From assembly GCA_016938695.1 (NCBI GenBank), contig JAFGUC010000024.1, forward strand, positions 434,001 through 498,000: a stretch of DNA of 64,000 nt, written 5' to 3'. Source of the DNA: Candidatus Woesearchaeota archaeon. Its GTDB lineage: Archaea > Nanobdellota > Nanobdellia > Woesearchaeales > JAFGUC01. The translations under genes and the position numbers were made by a program. This document shows, piece by piece, positions 47,166 to 56,011 of the stretch; position 1 is the first letter of the stretch, and every line of letters starts with the position of its first letter. A model generated the notes under the pieces. It saw only the letters and a program-made list of their open reading frames with translations. It did not search any database and was not told the origin of the DNA.

Positions 47166-48065
47166 ATGAAAGAACTCACTTTGGAAATAACAAATAATTG
47201 TTCTCTAAATTGCATACACTGTTCTACTCAAGCAAACAGTAGAAATAATGAATACTTCTCAATGGATGAGATAAAACATTATTTAGATATGTTTCCTGAT
47301 TTTAATGTAGTAAGACTTTCAGGTGGTGAGCCGTTTAATCATCCTAATTTAGTAGAAATTTGTGAATTGATTAAAGCAAATAATCGTAATATAGTAATTC
47401 TTTCTTCAGGTGTTCAACATAACAAGCCATTAGATGAATCAAAATTAATACAACTAAAAGGAACAATTGATGAAATTGTTTTTTCTATGCATGGATATTT
47501 CAATATTCATGACAAAATTATGGGTGGTAATCCACGTTATGAGTCAGAATGGGACACATTGTTAGATTCTCTAGATAATGTTAGTTACAATAAAATTCCT
47601 TTTTCATTTCAAACAGTTTTAATGAGACATAATTTTTTTCCACAAGAAAACAATATTCCACAACCTTTAATTGAAACTGCAAAGAGCCTCTATTTGATTG
47701 CAAAATTAAATGACAAAGATATTAATTGGCATATGTTAAGATATGTCAAACAAGGTAGAGGAAAAATAAACGAAGACCAAGCATTAACAGAGATTGAATT
47801 AAATAATCTTCAAGAAATAATACAATTTTTACAAAATAATGATAATTTCATACAACCAGAAGGAATATTGTCAATGCGACGATTGATATATTCAACAAGG
47901 CATAAATTAAATATTACTTACACAAACTCTTTTAAAAAATCTGGGTGTGATTGTGGTTATGCAAAAGCAGTAGTCACGGCAAACCGAGAAATAATTCCTT
48001 GCAGTTCATTAAAAAACTCAACAGTTGAAGAACAAATTAAATACGGTTGCAAATATAGATTATGA
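47166..48065 (+). CDS. Radical SAM protein
   Basis: LTLEITNNCSLNCIHCSTQ...VVRLSGGEPFNHPNL; C-terminal Cys residues. Confidence 0.85.
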   Translation: MKELTLEITNNCSLNCIHCSTQANSRNNEYFSMDEIKHYLDMFPDFNVVRLSGGEPFNHPNLVEICELIKANNRNIVILSSGVQHNKPLDESKLIQLKGTIDEIVFSMHGYFNIHDKIMGGNPRYESEWDTLLDSLDNVSYNKIPFSFQTVLMRHNFFPQENNIPQPLIETAKSLYLIAKLNDKDINWHMLRYVKQGRGKINEDQALTEIELNNLQEIIQFLQNNDNFIQPEGILSMRRLIYSTRHKLNITYTNSFKKSGCDCGYAKAVVTANREIIPCSSLKNSTVEEQIKYGCKYRL

Positions 48066-48119
48066 TTTTAAAGTTATAAAAAGATTAGTTTTATATTTAC
48101 AAATACTCTAATTATAATT

Positions 48120-48437
48120 ATGGAACCAGTAATAAAACAATACAACGGAAGAATTCCTGCTTGTGGATGTTTTTGTGGTGGTTGTCCGTCATATAAAAAT
48201 TCTTGTCCTGGTGCAGAAATTAATTCTAAACGTTGTGAAAAATGTACTAAATTTCATATATGTTGTAAAGATAAGAATATAACTCATTGTTATGAATGTC
48301 AAGAATTTCCATGTAAAAAATTAAAAGTTTTCTCTAAAAGTTGGTTAAAATATGGGCAAGATTTTATTGAAAATCAAAATCTAATTAAAAAAATTGGCGA
48401 GAAGAAGTTTAAAGAATATTGGAATAATAAAAAATAA
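48120..48437 (+). CDS. DUF3795-like cysteine-rich protein
   Basis: ACGCFCGGCPSYKNSCPGA...CEKCTKFHICCKDKNITHCYECQEFPCKKL. Confidence 0.75.
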   Translation: MEPVIKQYNGRIPACGCFCGGCPSYKNSCPGAEINSKRCEKCTKFHICCKDKNITHCYECQEFPCKKLKVFSKSWLKYGQDFIENQNLIKKIGEKKFKEYWNNKK

Positions 48438-48444
48438 AATCGAA

Positions 48445-49050
48445 CTATTTTCTTTTTCCAAATATTTTCGTTCCAAGTCTAACCATGTTAGACCCACAAG
48501 AAATAGCATCCAAGTAATCAGCACTCATTCCCATGCTCAAAACAGATAAATGATATTTATCTTTAAATTTCAAAAAAAGAGAATGCATTTGTTTAAATTC
48601 TAGATTATTATTGTTTTCAGAAGGAATACACATAAATCCCAAAACATCAAGCTTCTTACACGAAGAACAAAACTCTAAAAGGTGTTCAAGTTCATTAATT
48701 GGACATCCACTTTTTTTGTCAATATCAGTTCTCACTTGAATTAATATTTTCTTTACAGTTGTAGAATATTTATTAATTAATGAAGCGATTTTTATAGAAT
48801 CAACTGTTTGAATGACATCAAAATATTCAACAGCTAACTTAACTTTATTAGATTGCAAATGTCCAATAAAATGCCAAGTAATGTCATACGAAGATAATTC
48901 TTTAATTTTAGAGATTCCTTCTTGGATATAATTTTCACCAAAGTTTCTAACACCTTTTTCATACACAGAAATAATTTCAGAAACAGTTCTTGTTTTTGAA
49001 ACAGCAACAAGTGTTACAGTATTAGGAATATCAAACATTTTGTTAATCAT
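48445..49050 (-). CDS. YggS/PLPBP-family pyridoxal phosphate protein
   Basis: VTLVAVSKTRTVSEI...VRNFGENYIQE...WHFIGHLQSNKVK...LSMGMSADYLDAISCGSNMVRLGTKIFG. Confidence 0.92.
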   Translation of the reverse strand: MINKMFDIPNTVTLVAVSKTRTVSEIISVYEKGVRNFGENYIQEGISKIKELSSYDITWHFIGHLQSNKVKLAVEYFDVIQTVDSIKIASLINKYSTTVKKILIQVRTDIDKKSGCPINELEHLLEFCSSCKKLDVLGFMCIPSENNNNLEFKQMHSLFLKFKDKYHLSVLSMGMSADYLDAISCGSNMVRLGTKIFGKRK

Positions 49051-49322
49051 TGTTTTAACGGCATATAAATCTTATCATAAAACTGTTGCAAATATGTAAC
49101 ACCATTGATTCTGATATCTGGATTAACTTCAACCATCTTAAGAACCGCCGGGTATTTATCACGAGCCAAATCGTACTGTCCAAATTGAACTAGTTTTTGA
49201 AGTTCAAGCATACTTTCTGCAGTTACTAAATCATCTACTGAAAATCTAGAAACATTAAGACTAATTAGTAATTCCAATGGGCCAGACTTTTTTTCTAAGA
49301 CTTTCAATGTTTTTTCATCCAT
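49047..49322 (-). CDS. Hypothetical protein, 91 aa
   Basis: ORF overlapping the YggS gene start. Confidence 0.55.
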   Translation of the reverse strand: MDEKTLKVLEKKSGPLELLISLNVSRFSVDDLVTAESMLELQKLVQFGQYDLARDKYPAVLKMVEVNPDIRINGVTYLQQFYDKIYMPLKQ

Positions 49323-49541
49323 TTTAACCTCACAAAATCTGGTCAGATTAATTGCAACAGAAAGTGATGAATTTCTCCGACCAGATTTGATTTTTTATCT
49401 AGTCGAAAAAGTATCCAAAAAAGTAGCTAAAAAAACTCCAACTATTTTCCAAGATACTAAAATTCATAAAAATCGTAAAGCAAAGCAATTATTTAAACTT
49501 TTTTAAAAAGAAATTTAAACAAACAATGTTAAAAAATTATA

Positions 49542-50219
49542 ATGAACATAAAAATCCTTAATCTTATTGAAGGTTCAAAACAAGCAACAGGTTTAACTGT
49601 TATAATTGATGTATTTAGAGCATTTTCTGTTGCGTGTTATTGTTTTGGAAATGGCGCAAATAAAATAATTCCTTTAGGCGATATTAATGAAGCTTACAAG
49701 ATAAAAGAAGAACATGAAGATTACATTTTAATTGGGGAGCGTAATGGAAAAAAGCCCGAAGGTTTTGATTATGGAAATTCTCCAACACAATTAGAAAATA
49801 TTAATCTAAAAGATAAAACAATAATTCAGACAACATCAGCAGGAACACAAGGAATAGTAAACGTAAAAAATGCAACAGAAATTATCACAGGAAGTTTTGT
49901 AAATATTGATGCTATAATAAATTACATTAAAAAGGTAAACCCTGAAGAAGTATCTTTAGTGGCGATGGGTGCAAAAGGAGTATTAGAGTCTGACGAAGAT
50001 AAGTTATGTGCACAATACATAAAAAATGCACTAGAAAATAAACCAAATGATTTCAATAAAATAAAAGAGCATTTGAGAACTTACATCAGTGCACAAAAAT
50101 TCTTTGATGAAACAAAAGCTTGGGCACCAAGAAGAGATTTTGATTTATGTTTGAATCTAAACAGATTTAATTTTGTAATAAAATATGAAAACAAAGAATT
50201 TATTTTGATAAATATTTAG
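49542..50219 (+). CDS. 2-phosphosulfolactate phosphatase (ComB)-family protein
   Basis: VIIDVFRAFSVACYCFGNGA...LIGERNGKKPEGFDYGNSPTQ...IIQTTSAGTQGI. Confidence 0.85.
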   Translation: MNIKILNLIEGSKQATGLTVIIDVFRAFSVACYCFGNGANKIIPLGDINEAYKIKEEHEDYILIGERNGKKPEGFDYGNSPTQLENINLKDKTIIQTTSAGTQGIVNVKNATEIITGSFVNIDAIINYIKKVNPEEVSLVAMGAKGVLESDEDKLCAQYIKNALENKPNDFNKIKEHLRTYISAQKFFDETKAWAPRRDFDLCLNLNRFNFVIKYENKEFILINI

Positions 50220-51330
50220 CGACGTCAACAGCGCCTTCAAGTGTTTTTGTTTTAAGCATAAATCTATTCATATGACAAAATTGTGCATCATTAAATCCGC
50301 TAACTTCTTGTAATTCTGAACCTTCTTTTCCTGCCCAATCCGCAGGGAAAGGTTTTTTCAAAACTTCAGGTGAAATTTTCTTAGGAGCAGAAATTACTCT
50401 GTATGAATCTTTACTGGGATATATGACAAAAAGTGCATTTGATTTCACTGCATAACTTCGCCATTCATTGTATTCTTTATCCAGTACAACATATTTTTCT
50501 TTTCCAGAAAATAGTTTTTGTAATGTATCTCTTTCTTCAAATACTTCTGTAACCTTAGAAATTTCCATATCTAAACTTACTTTTGCAAGTTCAATTGCTT
50601 TAGAATAATTGTTAACAGCAACAGAGTTAACAGCACGAATCATTGGATAGTCTTGCTGTATTATACCCATTTCTTTATTAAAATCAAGTACATCTTTCAT
50701 AATACCTTTTTGTAATTCGCGTTTAACTTTACTATCCAGTTCTCCTCGTTTCCAAATTTCTCTAATAGTTTCAAATTTTTCATTAGTATCAAAAATTTCT
50801 TTTAATGCTGCACCATATGCATATTGTCCTTTAATTTCTACGTCAAAAGGAGAATGTCCAATTTCTGCTTGTAATATTAAAGTTGCATAGTTAACTGCAG
50901 AATCAAAATTTCCAAATCGGTTAAACAGTGAAATAAATTGTGTAACACTATACCTTTTTCTTTTAACATCTAAATCAATATTGTTGTCATGTGCATCAAT
51001 AATTTGCACAAGGTTAGAATCTATACTGTTTAATTTATAAGTGTGATCAATAACTTCTTGTCCAAATTTATTCCATAATAATCCAAACGAAGAATATGAA
51101 ATTTCATTAGGTCGAGTCAATTGTTTTTTAGTGAATTGATGATGGTCAAATCTCAAGTTTCGAGTGTCATAAACTCCTCCAACATCAATTACGATATCTG
51201 CTAGTGAAATTATAGATTCATCACGAGTTCTAATTATTTCAGAATTTGGAAAAACGAGTTTTGCTAAAGCTACTGCAAATACATCATCACTATGAAAAGT
51301 TCCGTCATGTGTTACAATTGTCTTTTTCAT
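50200..51330 (-). CDS. MYG1-family (UPF0160) protein
   Basis: TIVTHDGTFHSDDVFAVALAKLVFP...LRFDHHQ...SSFGLLWNKFG. Confidence 0.9.
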   Translation of the reverse strand: MKKTIVTHDGTFHSDDVFAVALAKLVFPNSEIIRTRDESIISLADIVIDVGGVYDTRNLRFDHHQFTKKQLTRPNEISYSSFGLLWNKFGQEVIDHTYKLNSIDSNLVQIIDAHDNNIDLDVKRKRYSVTQFISLFNRFGNFDSAVNYATLILQAEIGHSPFDVEIKGQYAYGAALKEIFDTNEKFETIREIWKRGELDSKVKRELQKGIMKDVLDFNKEMGIIQQDYPMIRAVNSVAVNNYSKAIELAKVSLDMEISKVTEVFEERDTLQKLFSGKEKYVVLDKEYNEWRSYAVKSNALFVIYPSKDSYRVISAPKKISPEVLKKPFPADWAGKEGSELQEVSGFNDAQFCHMNRFMLKTKTLEGAVDVAKYLSK

Positions 51331-52487
51331 TCTTTACAAATCCTCAGATAATCGTGAAAATTTTCAGCTTCTTTTGCTTTATTAAATAAATATGGTTTAT
51401 TTTGATAAACATTTCCAAATACATCTGCACAAAGTCTTGCATTAATGCTCAACTGTTGTTTAAGTTTTGGCAAGGTATCATATAATATTTCGTTAATAAT
51501 TTTATATTGTAAATTTTTAGGCTCAAATTTATAATATTCTTTTGTGATGTCATCTTCCTCAATACCTGCAAGTTGCATAAGGTAATTTGCAGTATCGTCA
51601 TTTATTTTGTCATCTTCATAGTATATGTCAGTAATTATATCCATAAAATCTTCAATAAAAGTTCCTTCGATATAGTTTCTATGAAAGTCCATATATACTT
51701 GAGATTTTATTGCATCATAGTTAATTAATTTCCAATCTCTTAGTTGAACATAATCAAAAAATAATCCTCTTATTTCAACCATTGCAGAAAATTCATAGAA
51801 TCTATCTAGATATTGAAGACAAAGTGATGCATAATCAGTACTAGATGGATTCTTATATGCTGCTTCTTTTTGTTTCATCAGTTCAGCAATATTTCGTGAA
51901 AACGCAGTATTATTTAATGCTAAATGATCAAGTTCGTGTCGTAAAACATAAAGCTCTTTTCTATTAATTATTTCTTGAGTCATGAACGGGATTATTGTTT
52001 CTAATTTTCCACTGACTCTTGTGTGTTCATTTTTGAATAATTCTACATATTTCTCATATGTAATTCCAGTATCATAAAATAATTGTTTTTTAAACTTTTT
52101 TACACCGTTTCTTCCAAATGTTTCTTCAAATTTTTTTATTGTTTCATTTGGTTTAGTAAGTAAATGAATTACTAAGTTTTCATCGCCTGCAAAAAATAAG
52201 TTTCCGTAATTAAAAAACTTAAAAATTCCATCAATATTTTCCTCAGTTTCAAAAGAATCAAATATTTCTAAGGTGTTAATTCCTATTTTTGGAGTTGAAT
52301 CATCTAATGATAATTTAGTTGCCGCAGCAATGTAACCCGGTTCTTTACAAAAAGTAACATCAACTAAGAATCCATCCGGAACCTCTATTTTCATCTCTAC
52401 ACGTTCTTCTAGAGACTCTATTAAAACTTCTTTTGTGTGTGGAATTAGACCTTTTAAAGGCTCTGTGCTACTTATTGTAAAATTCAT
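51327..52487 (-). CDS. Hypothetical protein with HExxH motif
   Basis: LYVLRHELDHLALNN; in-frame ATG at 52487 preferred over the longer ORF that overlaps the CBS gene. Confidence 0.6.
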   Translation of the reverse strand: MNFTISSTEPLKGLIPHTKEVLIESLEERVEMKIEVPDGFLVDVTFCKEPGYIAAATKLSLDDSTPKIGINTLEIFDSFETEENIDGIFKFFNYGNLFFAGDENLVIHLLTKPNETIKKFEETFGRNGVKKFKKQLFYDTGITYEKYVELFKNEHTRVSGKLETIIPFMTQEIINRKELYVLRHELDHLALNNTAFSRNIAELMKQKEAAYKNPSSTDYASLCLQYLDRFYEFSAMVEIRGLFFDYVQLRDWKLINYDAIKSQVYMDFHRNYIEGTFIEDFMDIITDIYYEDDKINDDTANYLMQLAGIEEDDITKEYYKFEPKNLQYKIINEILYDTLPKLKQQLSINARLCADVFGNVYQNKPYLFNKAKEAENFHDYLRICKE

Positions 52488-52575
52488 ACACAAATAGATG
52501 TAGTTTATATTTATATATGTTACTATTACATAATAACAACTCAATTTTATATACTTACTCCGTATAAAATAAGGT

Positions 52576-52971
52576 ATGGTTGACAAAATCAAAATCTCTA
52601 AATTCATGACAAAAGATGTAATTACTGCATCTCCTGAAATCACGGTCCAAAAAGCTGCTAAGATAATGGCTGACAACGGTATTGGAGTCATTGTAATAAC
52701 AAAGAACAACAAGATTGCTGGAATTATTACAGAACGTGATATCGTTTCCAAGGTTGTAGCAAAGGGCGTAGACCTAAAAAAAGCATTAGTAAAAGATTAC
52801 ATGATTACAAGAGTTGTTACAGGGACACCAGATATGACTGATGTCGATGTTGCGCTAACATTTTCTAAAAAAAATATAAAAAAACTTCCAATAGTCGATA
52901 ATGGTAAAGTTGTTGGAATTATAACACAAACCGACATGTTAAAAGAATTATCCTTTAAATGGGCTATCTAA
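52576..52971 (+). CDS. CBS-domain protein
   Basis: MTKDVITASPEITVQKAAKIMADNGIGVIVIT...GIITERDIV; second CBS repeat. Confidence 0.93.
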   Translation: MVDKIKISKFMTKDVITASPEITVQKAAKIMADNGIGVIVITKNNKIAGIITERDIVSKVVAKGVDLKKALVKDYMITRVVTGTPDMTDVDVALTFSKKNIKKLPIVDNGKVVGIITQTDMLKELSFKWAI

Positions 52972-52974
52972 ACA

Positions 52975-53256
52975 ATGGATCAAGCAGCATACTACGTAAT
53001 TAGAGTGTTAAAAGATGAGCTTGGTTCAATGGGGCCAGTTCTTCTAAAGCGTTTATTAGATAGATTAGGGTATAACAGTATCAACACATTGTCAGAAACA
53101 CAAAAAGAAAATTTAATTAGAAATATCTTAGATTACATCTGTGGCGATTATTCTAACAGTAAAAAAGGTGTTCTAGAATCAAAATTAAGGACAAAAATAA
53201 ATTACTATGATCCTGATTTTGATGAAAATAAAGCAATCGCAGAACTTATGGCATAA
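52975..53256 (+). CDS. Hypothetical protein, 93 aa
   Basis: ORF 3 nt after the CBS gene. Confidence 0.55.
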   Translation: MDQAAYYVIRVLKDELGSMGPVLLKRLLDRLGYNSINTLSETQKENLIRNILDYICGDYSNSKKGVLESKLRTKINYYDPDFDENKAIAELMA

Positions 53257-53306
53257 TAATAGATAGATTTATAATTAAAAAACTTTTTTTAAAAAATAAA
53301 TAATAG

Positions 53307-53489
53307 GTGATTTTACAAATGGTAGTAGAATTTGGCGAATTTAAAGGAAACAAGGTAATGTCCTTGAAAAGATCAGAAGAAGACAGATACGGAATTAGTT
53401 TTGGTATAGCAAAAGCAAAATTAATTATTGAAAATATTGATGCTATTAAGCAGTTTATTGCTGAAAACGATAAACCTTCTGAAGAATAA
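53307..53489 (+). CDS. Small conserved-looking hypothetical protein, 60 aa
   Basis: AGGTGATTT RBS; MVVEFGEFKGNKVMSLKRSEEDRYGISFGIAKAKLIIENID. Confidence 0.5.
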   Translation: MILQMVVEFGEFKGNKVMSLKRSEEDRYGISFGIAKAKLIIENIDAIKQFIAENDKPSEE

Positions 53490-53499
53490 ATATTTTTTT

Positions 53500-53970
53500 T
53501 TAAAATTTCATTATTTCTTTTTTATTATTAAATGTAGAATACAATTTATGCAAATTTTCCTTACTAAACTCTAAGCTCATTGAATTGTCGTTCGGGTGAA
53601 AAGTCGTTATTTCCGCATTCCAAACATCAGAATCAATAAACACTTCAACGTCCCCAGAATTAAACATCAATCCAACAGGTGAAACTGAACCAGCAGTTAC
53701 ATTAAGTTTTTCTAAAAGTTCAGCGTCATTTCCAAACCTCATTTTTTTTCCATTGACAAGTTTGCAAAATTCTTTAACATCAAGTCGTTTATACTCTGGT
53801 ATTGTTACTAAGTAAAACTTATCATGTTTGTCTTTTAAAAATAAATTTTTACACATAAGCCCAGGGACATCAATTTCTAGAGCTTCTTCACAAGTAAATA
53901 CTGGTTTATGCTTATGAAGTTTAAACTTGATTTCATGCGAATCTAGATAATCTTTGATTTTATTATTCAT
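53500..53970 (-). CDS. YbaK/ProX-family aminoacyl-tRNA deacylase
   Basis: FKLHKHKPVFTCEEALEIDVPGLMCKNLFLKDKHDKFYLVTIPEYKRLDVKEF...AGSVSPVGLMFN. Confidence 0.88.
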   Translation of the reverse strand: MNNKIKDYLDSHEIKFKLHKHKPVFTCEEALEIDVPGLMCKNLFLKDKHDKFYLVTIPEYKRLDVKEFCKLVNGKKMRFGNDAELLEKLNVTAGSVSPVGLMFNSGDVEVFIDSDVWNAEITTFHPNDNSMSLEFSKENLHKLYSTFNNKKEIMKF

Positions 53971-54061
53971 ACACTTTGTAATTAAAAGAACTTTAAAAAT
54001 ATTAGTGATACTCTTAGAAAGTAGAAACCCTTTTAAATTTTAAACAATTACCCTTTTTACA

Positions 54062-54790
54062 ATGGATGTTTCAGATAAACTTGACAAAGAAACAGAACAA
54101 AAAAGCACGTCTGAGGTTTCAGACCTGCCTAGTGAAGGAATGTTAGAACAAATAACTAGAGATGAAGTAAATTCAAAGAAATTCAGACAAATTTCTAAGG
54201 CAGAATTTAAGCACAACATAAATGATTACAGGTTTCAACAAGAATCAATGAGAGGTTCAGTTCAGCAAGCATACATTGCGAAAATGAATGAATTAACCTC
54301 CCAAATTAAAAAATATGAACGAATGATGCGTGACGTTCAAGTTCTAGGTCAATATGAAAAAATTGTTTATTGGGAAAAACCACGAACAAAGCAATTTGGA
54401 TATATTGTCGACCAAGATTCTCAAATTGGTTTTGGTGTAGAAGATGCAAAGGTTGGATTAAAGCGTGGAATGAAAAAGATTGAAGAAGTTGATTTTGTAA
54501 TGAACTGCATAAGACAAAGAGATATGTATTATGACTTAATAGAAAGATTAAATCACAGCTTTTCTTCACAGATGCAACAAAGTTATGGAATGGACGAACA
54601 ATTTAATCATCTTGAAAGACAAATAGAATTAGACTTTTCACAATCTAAATTAAAAATTGAATGTTATCAAACAGAAGACGGTTACATTTCCTACGCGTTG
54701 CAACATAAAAATCCGCTAAAAAGATTGATTTTAAGTTTAGCAGATAGGATAAGAAAAGAAAAACCTAACTCTACTTCCAATACTGTTTAG
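54062..54790 (+). CDS. Hypothetical coiled-coil protein
   Basis: ORF track; helical Q/E/K-rich. Confidence 0.55.
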   Translation: MDVSDKLDKETEQKSTSEVSDLPSEGMLEQITRDEVNSKKFRQISKAEFKHNINDYRFQQESMRGSVQQAYIAKMNELTSQIKKYERMMRDVQVLGQYEKIVYWEKPRTKQFGYIVDQDSQIGFGVEDAKVGLKRGMKKIEEVDFVMNCIRQRDMYYDLIERLNHSFSSQMQQSYGMDEQFNHLERQIELDFSQSKLKIECYQTEDGYISYALQHKNPLKRLILSLADRIRKEKPNSTSNTV

Positions 54791-55520
54791 GAACGTCTTC
54801 TTTTGCTCTAATGGCAATACGCCGTAGAGCATCTAAATCATTTCCATTTTTTATTAATTGTTTTCTATAAAATGATGCTTTATCATGAAGTCCAATTTCT
54901 TCTAAAGTGTGCACACTTTGAAAAATCTGTTCAATAATTCTTGATGCTACAGTTCCAATCTTGATTTCCTTTCTTATATTATTCATCTTGAAATCTAGTG
55001 TTTGTGCTGTTTTAGAAATCTTCAATAATTCAGAAGCAAGTTTTTTAGGAATCTCTCCACCGTATTTATACTTAAGCATATGTTCATTAGTCGCCCAAAA
55101 ATCCATAGCCATTGTTCTAAGTTGAATTTCAAAAATAACATTATTTTTAGAACAAACAATGTGATACGACCTATATCCACTAGGTTTTGGTTCATCAATG
55201 AAATTTTTTTCTTTTATTACCTTAACATCTTGCCAGCTTGCAATCAATTGTAATATTTCAGGGATGTCATCAACAAACTTACAAATAATTCGTACACCCG
55301 CAATATCACTAATTTTATCAAGATTTTTTTCATTAAACTCTAAATTCTTTTTAAGAAGTTTCTTTTGAGCACTGCTTTCCGTTTTAATTCTAGAAGATAT
55401 TTTTTCAATGGGTGAATATCCAAATTGATTATACAAATTTTCTTGAATTTTTGTTATTTTAGAAACTACTTCATTCAATGTTGTCTGATACTTTGAAATA
55501 TATTTATTCCAGATTATCAT
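54771..55520 (-). CDS. RelA/SpoT-domain (p)ppGpp synthetase-like protein (small alarmone synthetase)
   Basis: SRIKTESSAQKKLLKK...LDKISDIAGVRIICKFVDDI...PSGYRSYHIVCSKNNVIFEIQLRTMAMDFWATNEHMLKYK. Confidence 0.88.
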   Translation of the reverse strand: MIIWNKYISKYQTTLNEVVSKITKIQENLYNQFGYSPIEKISSRIKTESSAQKKLLKKNLEFNEKNLDKISDIAGVRIICKFVDDIPEILQLIASWQDVKVIKEKNFIDEPKPSGYRSYHIVCSKNNVIFEIQLRTMAMDFWATNEHMLKYKYGGEIPKKLASELLKISKTAQTLDFKMNNIRKEIKIGTVASRIIEQIFQSVHTLEEIGLHDKASFYRKQLIKNGNDLDALRRIAIRAKEDVPKQYWK

Positions 55521-55996
55521 TTTCTTTTTTTGTTTCCAAAAATAACTTTAAGTAATAACAAAAGAATGATTACTGCAAAAAGAAGTTCAAACACAAAAAC
55601 AAAGATTTCAGTTTCAGTTTTGTCTTCAGTAATTATATATTGGTTTTTTATCTCTTGCTTAGAAGAATGACGATTAATACTTTCAATTATATCTTGAGAT
55701 ATTCTATCACTAAAACCAACAATCAACTCATCATTACCAATAACAATTGTGGGCACACCATATTTTTGAGAATTAAATTTTTGTAATGTTTCTTCAAAAG
55801 CAATTCTATTAGAACTACTGCTTGAGATTTCATACTCATTAACTGTTAAATTATAATCCTCAGAAATATTATGTAAAAAGTTTAGCGCACTTTTACAAGC
55901 ACCACATTTTTCATCATGATAAATTGTTACATCTAAAGAATAAACTGTATTTACAAAAAATAATACAATTAAAAACAAAATAAATAATTTCTTCAT
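55517..55996 (-). CDS. Secreted thioredoxin/glutaredoxin-like protein with C-terminal TM anchor
   Basis: DVTIYHDEKCGACKSALNFLHNI...YGVPTIVIGNDELIVGFSD. Confidence 0.78.
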   Translation of the reverse strand: MKKLFILFLIVLFFVNTVYSLDVTIYHDEKCGACKSALNFLHNISEDYNLTVNEYEISSSSSNRIAFEETLQKFNSQKYGVPTIVIGNDELIVGFSDRISQDIIESINRHSSKQEIKNQYIITEDKTETEIFVFVFELLFAVIILLLLLKVIFGNKKRK

Positions 55997-56011
55997 TTTC
56001 TTAAATATCCT

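Noticed and set aside
49351-49506. Plus-strand short reading frame IATESDEFLRPDLIFYLVEKVSKKVAKKTPTIFQDTKIHKNRKAKQLFKLF
   Set aside because: No convincing start codon or RBS; overlaps the likely promoter/leader of the minus-strand gene.
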